Below, piece after piece: positions 54,684 to 63,054 of a stretch of DNA of 64,000 nt. The translations under genes were made by a program, and so were the position numbers. The first letter of the stretch is position 1. Each line of letters opens with the position of its first letter. Source of the DNA: Lignipirellula cremea (lineage in GTDB: Bacteria > Planctomycetota > Planctomycetia > Pirellulales > Pirellulaceae). The notes beneath the pieces are model-generated. The model ran no database searches. It had not been told where the DNA came from and saw only the letters and a program-made list of their open reading frames with translations. Location of the stretch: NCBI RefSeq assembly GCF_007751035.1, contig NZ_CP036433.1:1717001-1781000 (forward strand), in the 5' to 3' direction.

Positions 54684-55583
54684 TTAGTCGTTTTTCGGCG
54701 AAGGGGGCTGCTGGAGTTTCTCGACGGCGGATCGCAACGCCTCGACTTGCTCCCGCAGTTCGTCGACGGCCTCGTCCGACGGGCCCGGCGGCGGGCTCCA
54801 GCGGAAGCGATGGAAGCGAAGCTCGGGCGCCGGCAAGGCGTCGTCCGTCAGCGGCAACGCGGGCTGGCCAAAGAACAGCTGGCTCGCCGCGGGCGGCAAT
54901 TCGTGCAGTTTATCGGCGGTCGTTTCGTAGGTTTTATCGCCGTCGGTAATCACAATCCGGGCCGGCTCCTGGCCGCGGCCTTCAATGCGAATCTCCACCC
55001 CTTCCGGCAACGCCCCGAAAACCGCAGGCGGCGGCAGCATCATTCCCGGGTGCAGGAACAAGCGTCGTCCCTGGTTGGGGCCGGCAAAGTTGTTCGCCAG
55101 CTCGCGGGCCCGACGCCATGTTTCCATCCGGGCGTGATCCAGGCCAGGCAGATCGGCCTGGGCCGGACGCTGCACGGGCTGCATTTCCACCTTTTGCGGC
55201 TCGCCTTGCCGGGAGTACTGCAGCGTTGCTTTGTTCCCTTGGAGGCCGGCGACGGCATCGACCAGATCGCGGACCGTATTCAGCTGCTGGTCTCCCAGCT
55301 GCAGCAGGATATCGCCCGGCTGCAGACCGGCCTGGTCGGCTGGCGAGTCCGGCACCACATGCATCAGGCTCACTCCGGGGGCGTCGATCTGCGCGACGCA
55401 GGCCACGCCGAGCCAGTAACCGGGGGCGTCCGTGGGTGCGGGATCCACATCCGGCGCCGCTTCTGCCACGGGCTCCTTGGGCTGTTCTTCCGCGGCGATT
55501 GCCGGCAGAGCCAGCAACCAGGCGCCAAGCACCGCCGCACAGGCGAAGCCCGGACCGATTATTTTCGATTGACTGCAGGACAT
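54684..55583 (-). CDS. Exported PDZ-domain protein
   Basis: The protein (299 aa) has a signal peptide (GFACAAVLGAWLLALPAIAA). The PDZ domain at about 60-145 has the ligand loop GYWLGVACVAQID, SPADQAGLQPGDILLQLGDQ and NTVRDLVDAVAG. The C-terminus (150-299) has a beta segment VEIRIEGRGQEPARIVITDG and a terminal coiled coil (DEAVDELREQVEALRSAVEK). The ATG at 55583 has AAAGGA seven bases upstream. Third gene of the sigma factor operon, so it may sense or stabilise an envelope partner of the anti-sigma protein. Confidence 0.85.
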   Translation of the reverse strand: MSCSQSKIIGPGFACAAVLGAWLLALPAIAAEEQPKEPVAEAAPDVDPAPTDAPGYWLGVACVAQIDAPGVSLMHVVPDSPADQAGLQPGDILLQLGDQQLNTVRDLVDAVAGLQGNKATLQYSRQGEPQKVEMQPVQRPAQADLPGLDHARMETWRRARELANNFAGPNQGRRLFLHPGMMLPPPAVFGALPEGVEIRIEGRGQEPARIVITDGDKTYETTADKLHELPPAASQLFFGQPALPLTDDALPAPELRFHRFRWSPPPGPSDEAVDELREQVEALRSAVEKLQQPPSPKND

Positions 55584-55679
55584 GACCAATCCTTTCATGC
55601 GAGAAAAAATGCACGTTCGTTGTTTTGCGATCCAAGGGCGACGGTCCGCGTTGTGCGGCTCTTCCCCGTCTGGCGATCT

Positions 55680-56555
55680 TTACTGAAAACCGTTTCCGGC
55701 TGCGGGGACGATCTGAACGCCTTCCACCGGCACCAGGACATACGATCCGTCGGGCAGACGAACGGGCGTCAAACGCTGGTCCCGCAGGACGCGATAACCA
55801 AAACGTTCCAGAATCTGCTGGTCTTCTTCCGCGATCGCCCGGGGCGGCTCCCGCAGCCATTGCTGGTCGATATCTTTCAGGTCGTACACCGGCAAGTTGA
55901 CCTGCTGTCCGCCATCGACGACCAGGGTCAAGTCGCCCCGCGGCTTTGTGCCGTCGGCATACCGGGGCATGCTCTGCACCGGCGCGGCCGTGACGGCCGT
56001 CGGCGCCGGATCTTGGCGACCGCCGTCGTTCGATGCGGGACGATCGCGCAACCGGGGAGCCGGCCGTTCGACCGCGACTTGCGGATTGTCGGCTGGCGAG
56101 GTGCTTAAGCGCGTTACGCTCACGCCCAGGCCAAAGGCCAGCAGTACGCTGGCGGCGACGACCATGGTATTGATCAGCCAGGCGCCAGGCTCGCGGGCGG
56201 CCGGTTGCGGCCGGTCGGCGCCGGAGGCAGTTGGAACTTTGGTTCCCGGCGTGTCGCTGGTTTTTGATTCCAGGGCGGACGGCGCGTCGAACAGGGCCGG
56301 ATCCAGCCAGGAGGATTCTTCCTTGACGGACGCTGCGGAGGCGGCGGGCGAGCAGTCTTCTCGCCAGGCTTGTGATTCGAGGAAGGCCAGGGCGCACTCC
56401 CGCCAGCCGCTGGGCTCTGCTTCCAGCTGGGCTAACAAACGGCAATATTCGTCCCGCAGCAGATCGCCTTCGACCAGGCGATCCAGCAGCACCTGACGGG
56501 CCGCCTGGGAGCGGCGATCGTCGGGAGTCGATTCGCGTTGGGGGTCAGCGTTCAT
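55680..56555 (-). CDS. Probable membrane anti-sigma factor
   Basis: The protein has 291 residues. Residues 15-75 form a helical region typical of zinc-less anti-sigma N-termini (LLDRLVEGDLLRDEYCRLLA). A linker and one membrane helix (LINTMVVAASVLLAFGLGVS, about 127-146) follow, then an extracytoplasmic domain of 145 residues. The start overlaps the sigma factor stop (ATGA). The gene order alone strongly predicts that it sequesters the adjacent sigma factor. It lacks a HxxxCxxC zinc motif. Confidence 0.75.
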   Translation of the reverse strand: MNADPQRESTPDDRRSQAARQVLLDRLVEGDLLRDEYCRLLAQLEAEPSGWRECALAFLESQAWREDCSPAASAASVKEESSWLDPALFDAPSALESKTSDTPGTKVPTASGADRPQPAAREPGAWLINTMVVAASVLLAFGLGVSVTRLSTSPADNPQVAVERPAPRLRDRPASNDGGRQDPAPTAVTAAPVQSMPRYADGTKPRGDLTLVVDGGQQVNLPVYDLKDIDQQWLREPPRAIAEEDQQILERFGYRVLRDQRLTPVRLPDGSYVLVPVEGVQIVPAAGNGFQ

Positions 56556-57136
56556 AGATTGGTCTCGGTAATTTCCAGGGTCGCCAGTTCCTCGCGAAGC
56601 CGGCCGCGGGCTCGATGCAGGCGAGCTTCGACCGCGCTTTCGCTCACGCCCAGCTGGGCGGCAATCTGGCGATAACTCCAGTTCTCCACATACTTCAGCA
56701 TCAGCATTTCTGCGTCCCGCTGACGAAGCCGGGACATCGCTTCACGAACCCGTTGCCGCCGTTCGTCGGCCAGCAACCATTCCAGCGGATCGGGGTCCCG
56801 GCTATCGCTTTCGCTTGGCTGCTTCAGCTCGCCAAAACGCTGCGTCAGGTTCCTGCTGCGGCCCCGCTTGCGGCGGTACAACAGCGCCTGACGCACCGCC
56901 AGGCGATACAGCCAGGGCGGGTATTTTTCAGGATCTTCGGGCGGCGATTGGCTCCGCACGGCGGCCAGGGCCACCTCCTGCAGGACCTCGCGAACCTCGT
57001 CGGCGTTATTCAGGCGGGCGAATAAAATCGTCCGCAGCCAGCGTTCGTTCTCCAGGAGCACGCGCCGCCAGTCCACCGGACGCGGAGCGCCTGCGGCCTC
57101 GTTCGACGACGGTCGTGCGGGAGGTAAAGCTGTCAT
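56552..57136 (-). CDS. ECF-type RNA polymerase sigma factor
   Basis: The protein has 194 residues. Region 2 is seen at about 30-95 (LRTILFARLNNADEVREVLQ, the PPWLYRLAVRQALLY -10 recognition region) and region 4 at 135-190 (RLRQRDAEMLMLKYVENWSY, RQIAAQLGVSESAVEARLHR). There is no region 3, as expected for group IV sigma factors. It heads an operon with the anti-sigma and PDZ genes and probably controls its own transcription. Inducing signal unknown. Confidence 0.92.
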   Translation of the reverse strand: MTALPPARPSSNEAAGAPRPVDWRRVLLENERWLRTILFARLNNADEVREVLQEVALAAVRSQSPPEDPEKYPPWLYRLAVRQALLYRRKRGRSRNLTQRFGELKQPSESDSRDPDPLEWLLADERRQRVREAMSRLRQRDAEMLMLKYVENWSYRQIAAQLGVSESAVEARLHRARGRLREELATLEITETNL

Positions 57137-57422
57137 TTCTAAAGAGATAGTTGCCGCTGCCCGGCAAATCTTGCAGATTTTCTGGAAAGAAAAAACTGAG
57201 AAGAGGGGACGGCGAAGTTCGACGAATCCTGCGGCCGCCCCTGGCCGCACTCGCCAGCGTTTGGTCGACGTCCCAGAAAACTCCCGCCAAAGCCTGGCGA
57301 CTTCGACTACCTGCTGGCTGACGCCCTGGCATGACCAGGACGAAGCTATTTTGCCCTGGTTTTCTGGGGCGCGTTCCTCGGTGGGACCGCCGACCTGCAA
57401 AGTCGCCAGAACGGCGTTCCGA

Positions 57423-58877
57423 TCAGGGCGCGGCTGGCGACGGGACCGACGCTTCGTCCGCCCTGGCTCTGGTCGCGGCGTTCAGCAGTTTGAGCAGCGT
57501 CTCACGTACTTTCGGTTCGGCTCCGACTTCCAGGCAGCTGCTCCGTGCCCGCCAGCAGGTGTAGCCGCCCAGCTTGTGCTGTTCGGGCGGGGCCAGATAG
57601 CCGTCGCACCCATTGGCCAGTTCGATATTGAACGTGGCCGGCAGGGGGCTGTCCCGTTTAATGGCGAGGCCCGTGCTGGAGTAGACTTCGTTGGGGATGG
57701 CCGTGATGCCGAGCGAGCCCAGTCGCAGGGCCTGCAGTTTCAGCTCGCGGGTTTGCGGGCCTTCGCTCAACAGGACGGTTTCCCGGGCGTAGATTTCGTC
57801 GAGTTCGATCGGCTTCCGCCCTTTGTACGGCAGGAGATATTCTTTCGCCTCGGCGACTTCTTCTTTGCTCGGCGAGCGGATGTCCAGCGTCAGCAGCGAT
57901 TCCTGCATGACGACCGGAACCCAGTCGAAGTACTCGATCCGCTCATACGCCCTCAAGGCGGCGGCCGATACATCGCGGGCGACCGTAAAGCGATCGTACT
58001 CGCGACGGGACGCTTCGGCGAAGTTGTTGCAGTTGGTGTCGCCGCTGGTGCCGTTGCTCATCAACCCGACAAAGGCGGGCTCCTTGTCGCCGGGCGCCAG
58101 ACGTTCGGCAAGGATGTCGCAGAACGCGCCGAAGTAGTCGGCCGACAGGGACGGAGCGCCGGCGTAGTGGGTGGAGTAATTGCCCAGCAGGGCCAGCGGT
58201 TGGCCGCTGCGGGTCTGCACCGACAGCACCCAGACATCGGTGTCGGGCTTGCCGGTCGGTTTCAGAGCGTTCGGGTTTTGAAAGCCCGGGTTCATCTGGG
58301 CCCGATCGTTGTGCGTACCGCTGAAGCGATTGGTGCGGGCCGTGCCGGGCTTCATCAGGAAGCGTCGGACAAACACGTTCTTGGGATCGCTGTCCTTACC
58401 CCAGCCGATCCGGGCCGGCTGCAGTCGGGCGTGGGCCATTTGAATGCCTTTGGCGATCTGCGTCGGCAGGAACCGGCGGTAAGGTTCGTCGACGTCGCTG
58501 CCCAGGCAGCCGAAAACGCTGGGGGCCGAGTGGGCGTGGGTGGCGGAGATCAGCATCTGGGAGACGGGAATGCCGGTCGCCTTGCTGGCGGCTGCTTTCG
58601 CCTCGTCGAGCAGATCTCGCGGGATCATGCAGCTGTCGACCACCACGATCGCCGCCTGGGCGACGCCGTCATCGAGGACCAGACAGCGGGCATGCAGCCG
58701 ATCGACAATGGTGCTGGATGTTCTTTCGCTCATCCCGCCGTTCACAATGACGGGCAACTGCAGGGGGGTGATATCGATCGCCATGGCTCCGGCCCGGAAC
58801 TGCCGCGGCGAATCGGCCGCCTGGCTCCAGGATGCGCAGGAAACCAGCAGTAGCACTAGCGACAGAAAACGCTTCAT
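57423..58877 (-). CDS. Neutral/alkaline non-lysosomal ceramidase-like hydrolase
   Basis: The protein (484 aa) is exported (FLSLVLLLVSCASWSQA). It matches the N-terminal catalytic region of neutral/alkaline ceramidases in part: DRLHARCLVLDDG, IVVVDSCMIPRDL, LISATHAHSAPSVFG (metal-site histidines) and FVGLMSNGTSGDTNCNN. It is shorter than true ceramidases (about 650-760 aa) and lacks the C-terminal domain. Planctomycete homologues are often of unknown substrate, so hydrolase is safer than ceramidase. GGAGGG precedes the ATG. Confidence 0.85.
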   Translation of the reverse strand: MKRFLSLVLLLVSCASWSQAADSPRQFRAGAMAIDITPLQLPVIVNGGMSERTSSTIVDRLHARCLVLDDGVAQAAIVVVDSCMIPRDLLDEAKAAASKATGIPVSQMLISATHAHSAPSVFGCLGSDVDEPYRRFLPTQIAKGIQMAHARLQPARIGWGKDSDPKNVFVRRFLMKPGTARTNRFSGTHNDRAQMNPGFQNPNALKPTGKPDTDVWVLSVQTRSGQPLALLGNYSTHYAGAPSLSADYFGAFCDILAERLAPGDKEPAFVGLMSNGTSGDTNCNNFAEASRREYDRFTVARDVSAAALRAYERIEYFDWVPVVMQESLLTLDIRSPSKEEVAEAKEYLLPYKGRKPIELDEIYARETVLLSEGPQTRELKLQALRLGSLGITAIPNEVYSSTGLAIKRDSPLPATFNIELANGCDGYLAPPEQHKLGGYTCWRARSSCLEVGAEPKVRETLLKLLNAATRARADEASVPSPAAP

Positions 58878-59075
58878 GGATAACCCTCCCGTTGCAAATA
58901 CGGCCCACAGGCCGCCCCAAACGGTTGGTTATTCTAAGCGGCCCCGATTCACGCTGCCAGCAGCAACGGCAGAAAGCGTACGCAGGGAAGGGCTGCAGCG
59001 GCGCCGCAGGAAAGAGCGAGCCCGCAGGGCGAAAGAGGAGGAGTGGCGGCGGAAGAAAGCGGGCGAAAGGCCGGC

Positions 59076-59528
59076 TTAGCGCTCGCACGTTTTTTCCAGG
59101 CGAACCCGGTTGCCCAGGCGATTGAAATCGACGGTGTTCATGAAGCTGCGCATCAGCATCAGGCCGCGACCGCAGGGCTTTTCCAGGTTTTCGTCAGCCG
59201 TCGGGTCGGGCACGTCTTCAGGGCGGAAGCCGGGGCCTTCATCTTCGATTTCGATGTGCAATTCACTGGCCGAAACGCGATAGTCGATGCGGACCCGTTT
59301 TTCGGCGTTGTTGTCGTTGCCATGTTTGATGGCGTTGACGACTGCCTCTTCGATGGCCAGATGCACAGCGAAGACGTCCTGCTCGCTCCATGCGTAACTA
59401 TGGAGTTCTGCCAGCACTTCATCGATGACCTGTTTGGCGGCCTCCGCTTCGCTGGGAATGTCGTTCTGGCGAGTCGTCCACTGAGGATGGTCCATGCCTT
59501 TGGCCTGCAATCCAGGAATATCGAGCAT
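59076..59528 (-). CDS. RsbW-like serine kinase / anti-sigma ATPase
   Basis: The protein (150 aa) is a GHKL ATPase of the anti-sigma factor kind: N-box LAIEEAVVNAIKHGNDNN, G1 EDEGPGFRPED and G2 CGRGLMLM. It lacks a histidine phosphotransfer domain, as in RsbW/SpoIIAB kinases, which bind a sigma factor and phosphorylate a STAS partner. The STAS gene is 130 bp upstream on the same strand, giving a partner-switching pair. Confidence 0.88.
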   Translation of the reverse strand: MLDIPGLQAKGMDHPQWTTRQNDIPSEAEAAKQVIDEVLAELHSYAWSEQDVFAVHLAIEEAVVNAIKHGNDNNAEKRVRIDYRVSASELHIEIEDEGPGFRPEDVPDPTADENLEKPCGRGLMLMRSFMNTVDFNRLGNRVRLEKTCER

Positions 59529-59660
59529 TATGGCCGTGGAACGTGCGAAGTCGACAGCCAGGAAGAGTCTAGATAGTTTTCACGTGCACGCCAACCAATT
59601 AACACAATTCCTATGAAAGGCGCTTGCAGATCTTCGTCTGCCGGTTCCCGCTGGCATCAA

Positions 59661-60014
59661 CTAAAATGAATTGAGCGCTTCGGATTCGCTGTCTTTGATG
59701 TCGAACAACTGGTTCAGGCGGGTAATCACGAACACTTCGTAAATTTCCGGCCGCAGGCTGCTGAAGCGAAGTTTACCGCCGACGCCTTTGACTTTGTTGT
59801 TGAGCACAATCAGTTTGTTCAGCGCGGCGCTAGAGAGAAATTCAACATTGGTGAAGTTCAGCAACAGGTTCTTGCGGCTGTCCTTTTCCACCAAATCAAA
59901 CAGTTCCTGGCCCATTTCCTGAATGTTGACGGCATCGAGAATCTTTTTATCTACGAAGCGCACAACCGTAACGCCGCCAACCTCGTTGATTTCCAGGTGC
60001 TGGTTGTCGGACAT
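59661..60014 (-). CDS. STAS-domain anti-anti-sigma protein
   Basis: The protein (117 aa) has the STAS fold: GVTVVRFVDKKILDAVNIQE, VEKDSRKNLLLNFTNVEF then LSSAALNKLIVLNN. The serine of LSSAAL lies where the RsbV/SpoIIAA phosphoserine does. It should be phosphorylated by the adjacent kinase and release a sigma factor or phosphatase target when dephosphorylated. GGGAG is eight bases before the ATG and a promoter lies 150 bp upstream. Confidence 0.92.
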   Translation of the reverse strand: MSDNQHLEINEVGGVTVVRFVDKKILDAVNIQEMGQELFDLVEKDSRKNLLLNFTNVEFLSSAALNKLIVLNNKVKGVGGKLRFSSLRPEIYEVFVITRLNQLFDIKDSESEALNSF

Positions 60015-60165
60015 GCATCGGTCTCCCTTGGGGCAGTGTCGCCGGCTGGCGGAAAAAAATGGTTAGCGCCGCCGCAGGATGGATCGCGCAGTAGCGGCTG
60101 CAGAGAACGGGGCGGAAACGGGAAATGAGGATTAGAAGCTCACTCCGTCGCTTCGAGTTCCGCCG

Positions 60166-60196
60166 ATTATAATAGAATTTCGCCGGTATGTGTCAA
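60166..60196 (-). promoter_or_regulatory. Housekeeping promoter of the STAS gene
   Basis: The minus strand has TTGACA (60196-60191), a perfect -35, then TATTATAAT (60174-60166). Reading the -10 as TATTAT gives a 16-nt spacer. The leader is about 145 nt. Confidence 0.7.
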
Positions 60197-60222
60197 CGAC
60201 GGAATCTTCCTGCCGGCTTCGC

Positions 60223-60612
60223 TTAGTGGGCCTCTGTCGCGGTTCGAATCACGGCGTGGTGCAACAGCAGAAAATTCAGGCCCTGATACTCCGTGACCTC
60301 GCCAATCACCTTCCAGTCACGCTGGGTTCGCGAGTCGCTCATCACCGTGGCGACCCGCTCCAGGTTCAAGTTTTCCAGCAGGCGAAACCCCTTCTCCTCC
60401 CCCTGGGGGATAAACTCAAAGCGATCGCCTGCCGTGTGGAAGCGTCCCTCCATTTCCAGTCGCGTTCCTTCCCGCACCCGTTCTGTCGCCGGACTCTTTG
60501 TCGGAGCGATCGGGTCGTCCGCCAAGGCGGAAGCGACCGGGCATCCCCCCAGAATGACAGCGACCAGCAGCGGCAGGAACGAGCGGGCGACATGGGCTGA
60601 CTGCTTGAACAT
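60223..60612 (-). CDS. Small exported protein of unknown function
   Basis: The protein (129 aa from MFKQSAHVAR) has a signal peptide LPLLVAVILGGC with a possible lipobox (ILGGC). The body contains GTRLEMEGRFHTAGDRFEF, LLENLNLERVATVM and VTEYQGLNFLLLHHAVI, a beta-rich pattern. I recognise no family. The ATG at 60612 is used because the signal begins there. An in-frame ATG eleven codons upstream exists. Confidence 0.72.
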   Translation of the reverse strand: MFKQSAHVARSFLPLLVAVILGGCPVASALADDPIAPTKSPATERVREGTRLEMEGRFHTAGDRFEFIPQGEEKGFRLLENLNLERVATVMSDSRTQRDWKVIGEVTEYQGLNFLLLHHAVIRTATEAH

Positions 60613-60866
60613 GGAAAGTCTCTCTCGCTTCCTGTGACCGGACAATGTCTGCAGGCAAAATCTCCCGCAGTGAACTCTACCTTACAAACGGAGACGCGCA
60701 GCAGTGCTGTTCTCATTGCCCCGATGTGGCATTCTCGCGACGTCTGCTGTGGTGAAAAGTCCCCATCCCTGTCGTTGTCAGTCCTTTCCTGAACGCGGAA
60801 AGAGGGTTGCAAGTGACTGTTGGTAAAAGGTTTGCGTTGCATTGCTTCCGATGGCAGGGGAGTTCT

Positions 60867-60882
60867 GGCGCGGTCGTTGCAC
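60867..60882 (+). promoter_or_regulatory. Sigma-54-like promoter upstream of the 280-aa gene
   Basis: TGGCGCG-GTCG-TTGCA matches the sigma-54 consensus at all positions but one (A to G) and keeps the GG-N10-GC spacing. The predicted start is near 60893, 98 nt before the gene at 60991. The rest of the 60613-60990 gap has no gene. Confidence 0.6.
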
Positions 60883-60990
60883 AGGTACAGGACAGACGAC
60901 GCCGGGCTTTTTGCGGTGTCGGCGACAACTGCGGAGGCGGTCGTCGTATTCTCCTTCGCATGGACGCCGTCGCTGCCAGCGAGAGACCTT

Positions 60991-61833
60991 ATGCCGCGCC
61001 TGCCGTTTGTTTCGACCTTCTCTGTTTCCCGTCGCCGTCTTTGCCTGGTCGGTATGGCCGTGCTGTACCTGCTGCTGAACATCGCTTCCGCCAAGGCCGC
61101 CACCCAGATCATTGTGGAAACGCAAAGCGGCCGTTCGTTCGCGGGTTCGGTCGACGCCCGCACCAATCTGCAGAGCCTGTGGCTTCGCAGCCAGGGTCCG
61201 TCGACCACCGTACTGCGGCCGATCCAGTGGGGCCGCATTCTGGCCGTGGCGACTGCCGACCGACGCTACACGGCTGAAGAATTCCGCCAGGCCGCCGAAC
61301 AGATCGACATGGCTGGCCAGGAAGAAGAAGCTTCGCCCGCCGCGGCGCCGACCTCGACCGTTTCTTCCAGCATGACGATCGCCGAGCGAGTGCAAATGGG
61401 CCTGGCCCAGGAACGGGCCGTGCAGAACGTAGAGTTCGACGCACGCATTGCCAACTGGGATCGCGACGCCGAGATCGACGGCCTGGAAATTCGGCTGGCC
61501 GTTTACGACGCACGCGGCAAGCGGCTGCAGATAACGGGTGTGGCCGAAGTGGAACTGCTCGGCATCCCGCCGCAGCGTCTGACCCGTCGCGCTCCGTATG
61601 CTGATGAAGGGCTGGTGCGACTGGGACGCTGGAGCCAGCCGACAACGCCCGGCGATTTTGACGAGGGCGACGCGATCTTTCGCCTGGAGAATCAGGGAGG
61701 CGCCTGGTCCGACCAGCCTTCGCTGAGCCGATTCGGCGTCGTCACCCTGCGATTCATCGTCCCCGGACAGGGCGTGCTGGAACGTCGAATCGAAGGCATC
61801 CGCATCGAGCCCTTCTCGCCGATCGCCCCCTAA
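60991..61833 (+). CDS. Exported protein of unknown function, probably sigma-54 controlled
   Basis: The protein (280 aa) has a signal peptide (LVGMAVLYLLLNIASAKA). Residues 37-90 form a small beta-barrel-like region (QIIVETQSGRSFAGSVDAR, LRPIQWGRILAV). A helical linker with Ala/Glu (100-125) and a C-terminal beta-sandwich (145-280: DGLEIRLAVYDARGKRL, SRFGVVTLRFIVPGQGVLE) follow. GAGAG precedes the ATG. The sigma-54-like site 110 bp upstream supports this start. No enzyme motif is visible. Confidence 0.75.
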   Translation: MPRLPFVSTFSVSRRRLCLVGMAVLYLLLNIASAKAATQIIVETQSGRSFAGSVDARTNLQSLWLRSQGPSTTVLRPIQWGRILAVATADRRYTAEEFRQAAEQIDMAGQEEEASPAAAPTSTVSSSMTIAERVQMGLAQERAVQNVEFDARIANWDRDAEIDGLEIRLAVYDARGKRLQITGVAEVELLGIPPQRLTRRAPYADEGLVRLGRWSQPTTPGDFDEGDAIFRLENQGGAWSDQPSLSRFGVVTLRFIVPGQGVLERRIEGIRIEPFSPIAP

Positions 61834-61838
61834 GGCGT

Positions 61839-61864
61839 CCCGTCGTGGACCTGGCGACAAGTCC
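61839..61864 (+). repeat. 3'-end hairpin repeat, copy D
   Basis: CCCGTCGTGGACCT-GGCGAC-AAGTCC, six bases after the stop of the preceding gene. It is nearly identical to copies A and C in its first 14 bases. Confidence 0.78.
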
Positions 61865-61909
61865 TTGGGCTCTCTCGCAGAACTAAGGGAACGGTGACCA
61901 GGTTAGTGG

Positions 61910-62028
61910 TGCGTCAAGTTTCCATTTCAGGTTTGGCCATTTTCGCGCGAGCCGCTGTTCCTTTTAGTTAACCGTGGCTATCGCCAAAACGGCTAATTGG
62001 AAGAACCCGAACTCTTTGCCTTGACGCA
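61910..62028. mobile_element. MITE-like imperfect palindrome
   Basis: TGCGTCAAG (61910-61918) and CTTGACGCA (62020-62028) are perfect 9-bp terminal inverted repeats. Inside, GGCCATTTTCGCGCGAGCC (61935-61953) is mirrored by the complement of GGCTATCGCCAAAACGGCT (61976-61994) with several mismatches. The element is flanked by direct TTAGTG repeats (61903-61908, 62032-62037) that could be a target duplication. It has no coding capacity and is about 120 bp long. Confidence 0.55.
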
Positions 62029-62048
62029 GCATTAGTGATGGGAAGCGG

Positions 62049-62082
62049 GACCTGTGGGCAGGTCAGCCTCGCAAAGCCGAGG
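62049..62082. terminator. Two hairpins at the 3' end of the LRR gene
   Basis: GACCTG-TGGG-CAGGTC (62049-62064) and CCTCG-N6-CGAGG (62067-62082) end two bases before the LRR stop codon. They probably mark the 3' end of the minus-strand transcript. No U-run. Confidence 0.5.
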
Positions 62083-62084
62083 TG

Positions 62085-62774
62085 CTACTTCTTGTCGTAG
62101 TACACGGAGACGCCGGACCGCACGACCAGATACTCGGGCGAGGCGAAGCGATCGACGGTCAGCGTTCGCTGTTCAAAGTCGGCAACCGCCGCGGCGGTAA
62201 CGGCCGTATTCTGCAGCGACAATCGTTGCAATCGACGCAGGGCCAGCAGCGGCGGGAACACGGCGTCGGTCACCGCCGTGCCATCGAGCTTCAGCACCCG
62301 CAGGTTCCCCAGGGCGGCCAGCGAGGCGGCGCCTTTGTCGGTGACCTGGGTATTCGACAGGCTCAGTTCGCTCAGCTGACGATTATTGGCGGCCAGTACT
62401 TTCAGCGTGTCGTCGCCAATCTGCGTGTCGTACAAACGCAACGTCTGCAGGCCCGGCATGTAGGCCAGGAGCTTGCAGCCTTCGTCGGTAATCTTGCTTG
62501 CTCCGGCGTCGAGCGACACCACATTCGGCAGGCCGGCGACCTTGGCCAGCGTTTTGTTGCCGTGCTGCTCGCCCAGGCAAACGTAGATCGAAAAGCTCTT
62601 GCCGTGTTCGACCAGATCCAGGGCGACCCCTTCGGCCGTTAGTTGGTCGGCGATCGCCTGGGCCGGATGGACGGGCTGATCGGGGGCCTTCTCATCAGGC
62701 GCCGCCGCACGGGCTTGACCCGTAAAAGCCAGGGCCGCAATCGCCAGCAAAACACAATAGCAACGGAATTTCAT
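62085..62774 (-). CDS. Exported leucine-rich-repeat protein
   Basis: The protein (229 aa) has a signal peptide CYCVLLAIAALAFTGQARA. From about residue 90, five to six LRRs of the cysteine-containing/internalin-like type follow: LPNVVSLDAGASKITDEGCK, MPGLQTLRLYDTQIGDDTLK, NRQLSELSLSNTQVTDKGA and LRRLQRLSLQNTAVT. LRR solenoids bind proteins or glycans. The ATG at 62774 opens the signal peptide. A more distal in-frame start is not supported. Confidence 0.85.
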   Translation of the reverse strand: MKFRCYCVLLAIAALAFTGQARAAAPDEKAPDQPVHPAQAIADQLTAEGVALDLVEHGKSFSIYVCLGEQHGNKTLAKVAGLPNVVSLDAGASKITDEGCKLLAYMPGLQTLRLYDTQIGDDTLKVLAANNRQLSELSLSNTQVTDKGAASLAALGNLRVLKLDGTAVTDAVFPPLLALRRLQRLSLQNTAVTAAAVADFEQRTLTVDRFASPEYLVVRSGVSVYYDKK

Positions 62775-63054
62775 AGTGCGTATGGATGGGAAAAGGGGCA
62801 GGAGAATCAGTCGAATTCCAGGAGGGCAGAAGCAGTCTGCTGCCTTCATTCAGGCAGGCTGCAGGTCGTCGTTCGTTCCGCCGTCAAAATGCCAGCCGCA
62901 ATGCAGCCAGACGCCGAGGAATAAAGGACAATCGTCGTGCGGAGCGTGCTCTCCCTGCGACAGGAAAAACCCGTTCTGCACCTACTACCCTATCTTAACC
63001 TGCCAGGATTCGACTGTCTCCCCCCTCGCAGGCAGGGACAGAAGGCGGGCTCGC

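Noticed and set aside
58893-58907. TGGGCCGTATTTGCA (minus strand) as a sigma-54 promoter of the ceramidase-like gene
   Set aside because: Only nine bases separate GG and GC.
60225-60260. GGTTCGAATC resembling a tRNA T-loop
   Set aside because: The flanking five-base arms do not pair, there is no acceptor or anticodon stem, and it lies inside the 3' part of a coding gene.
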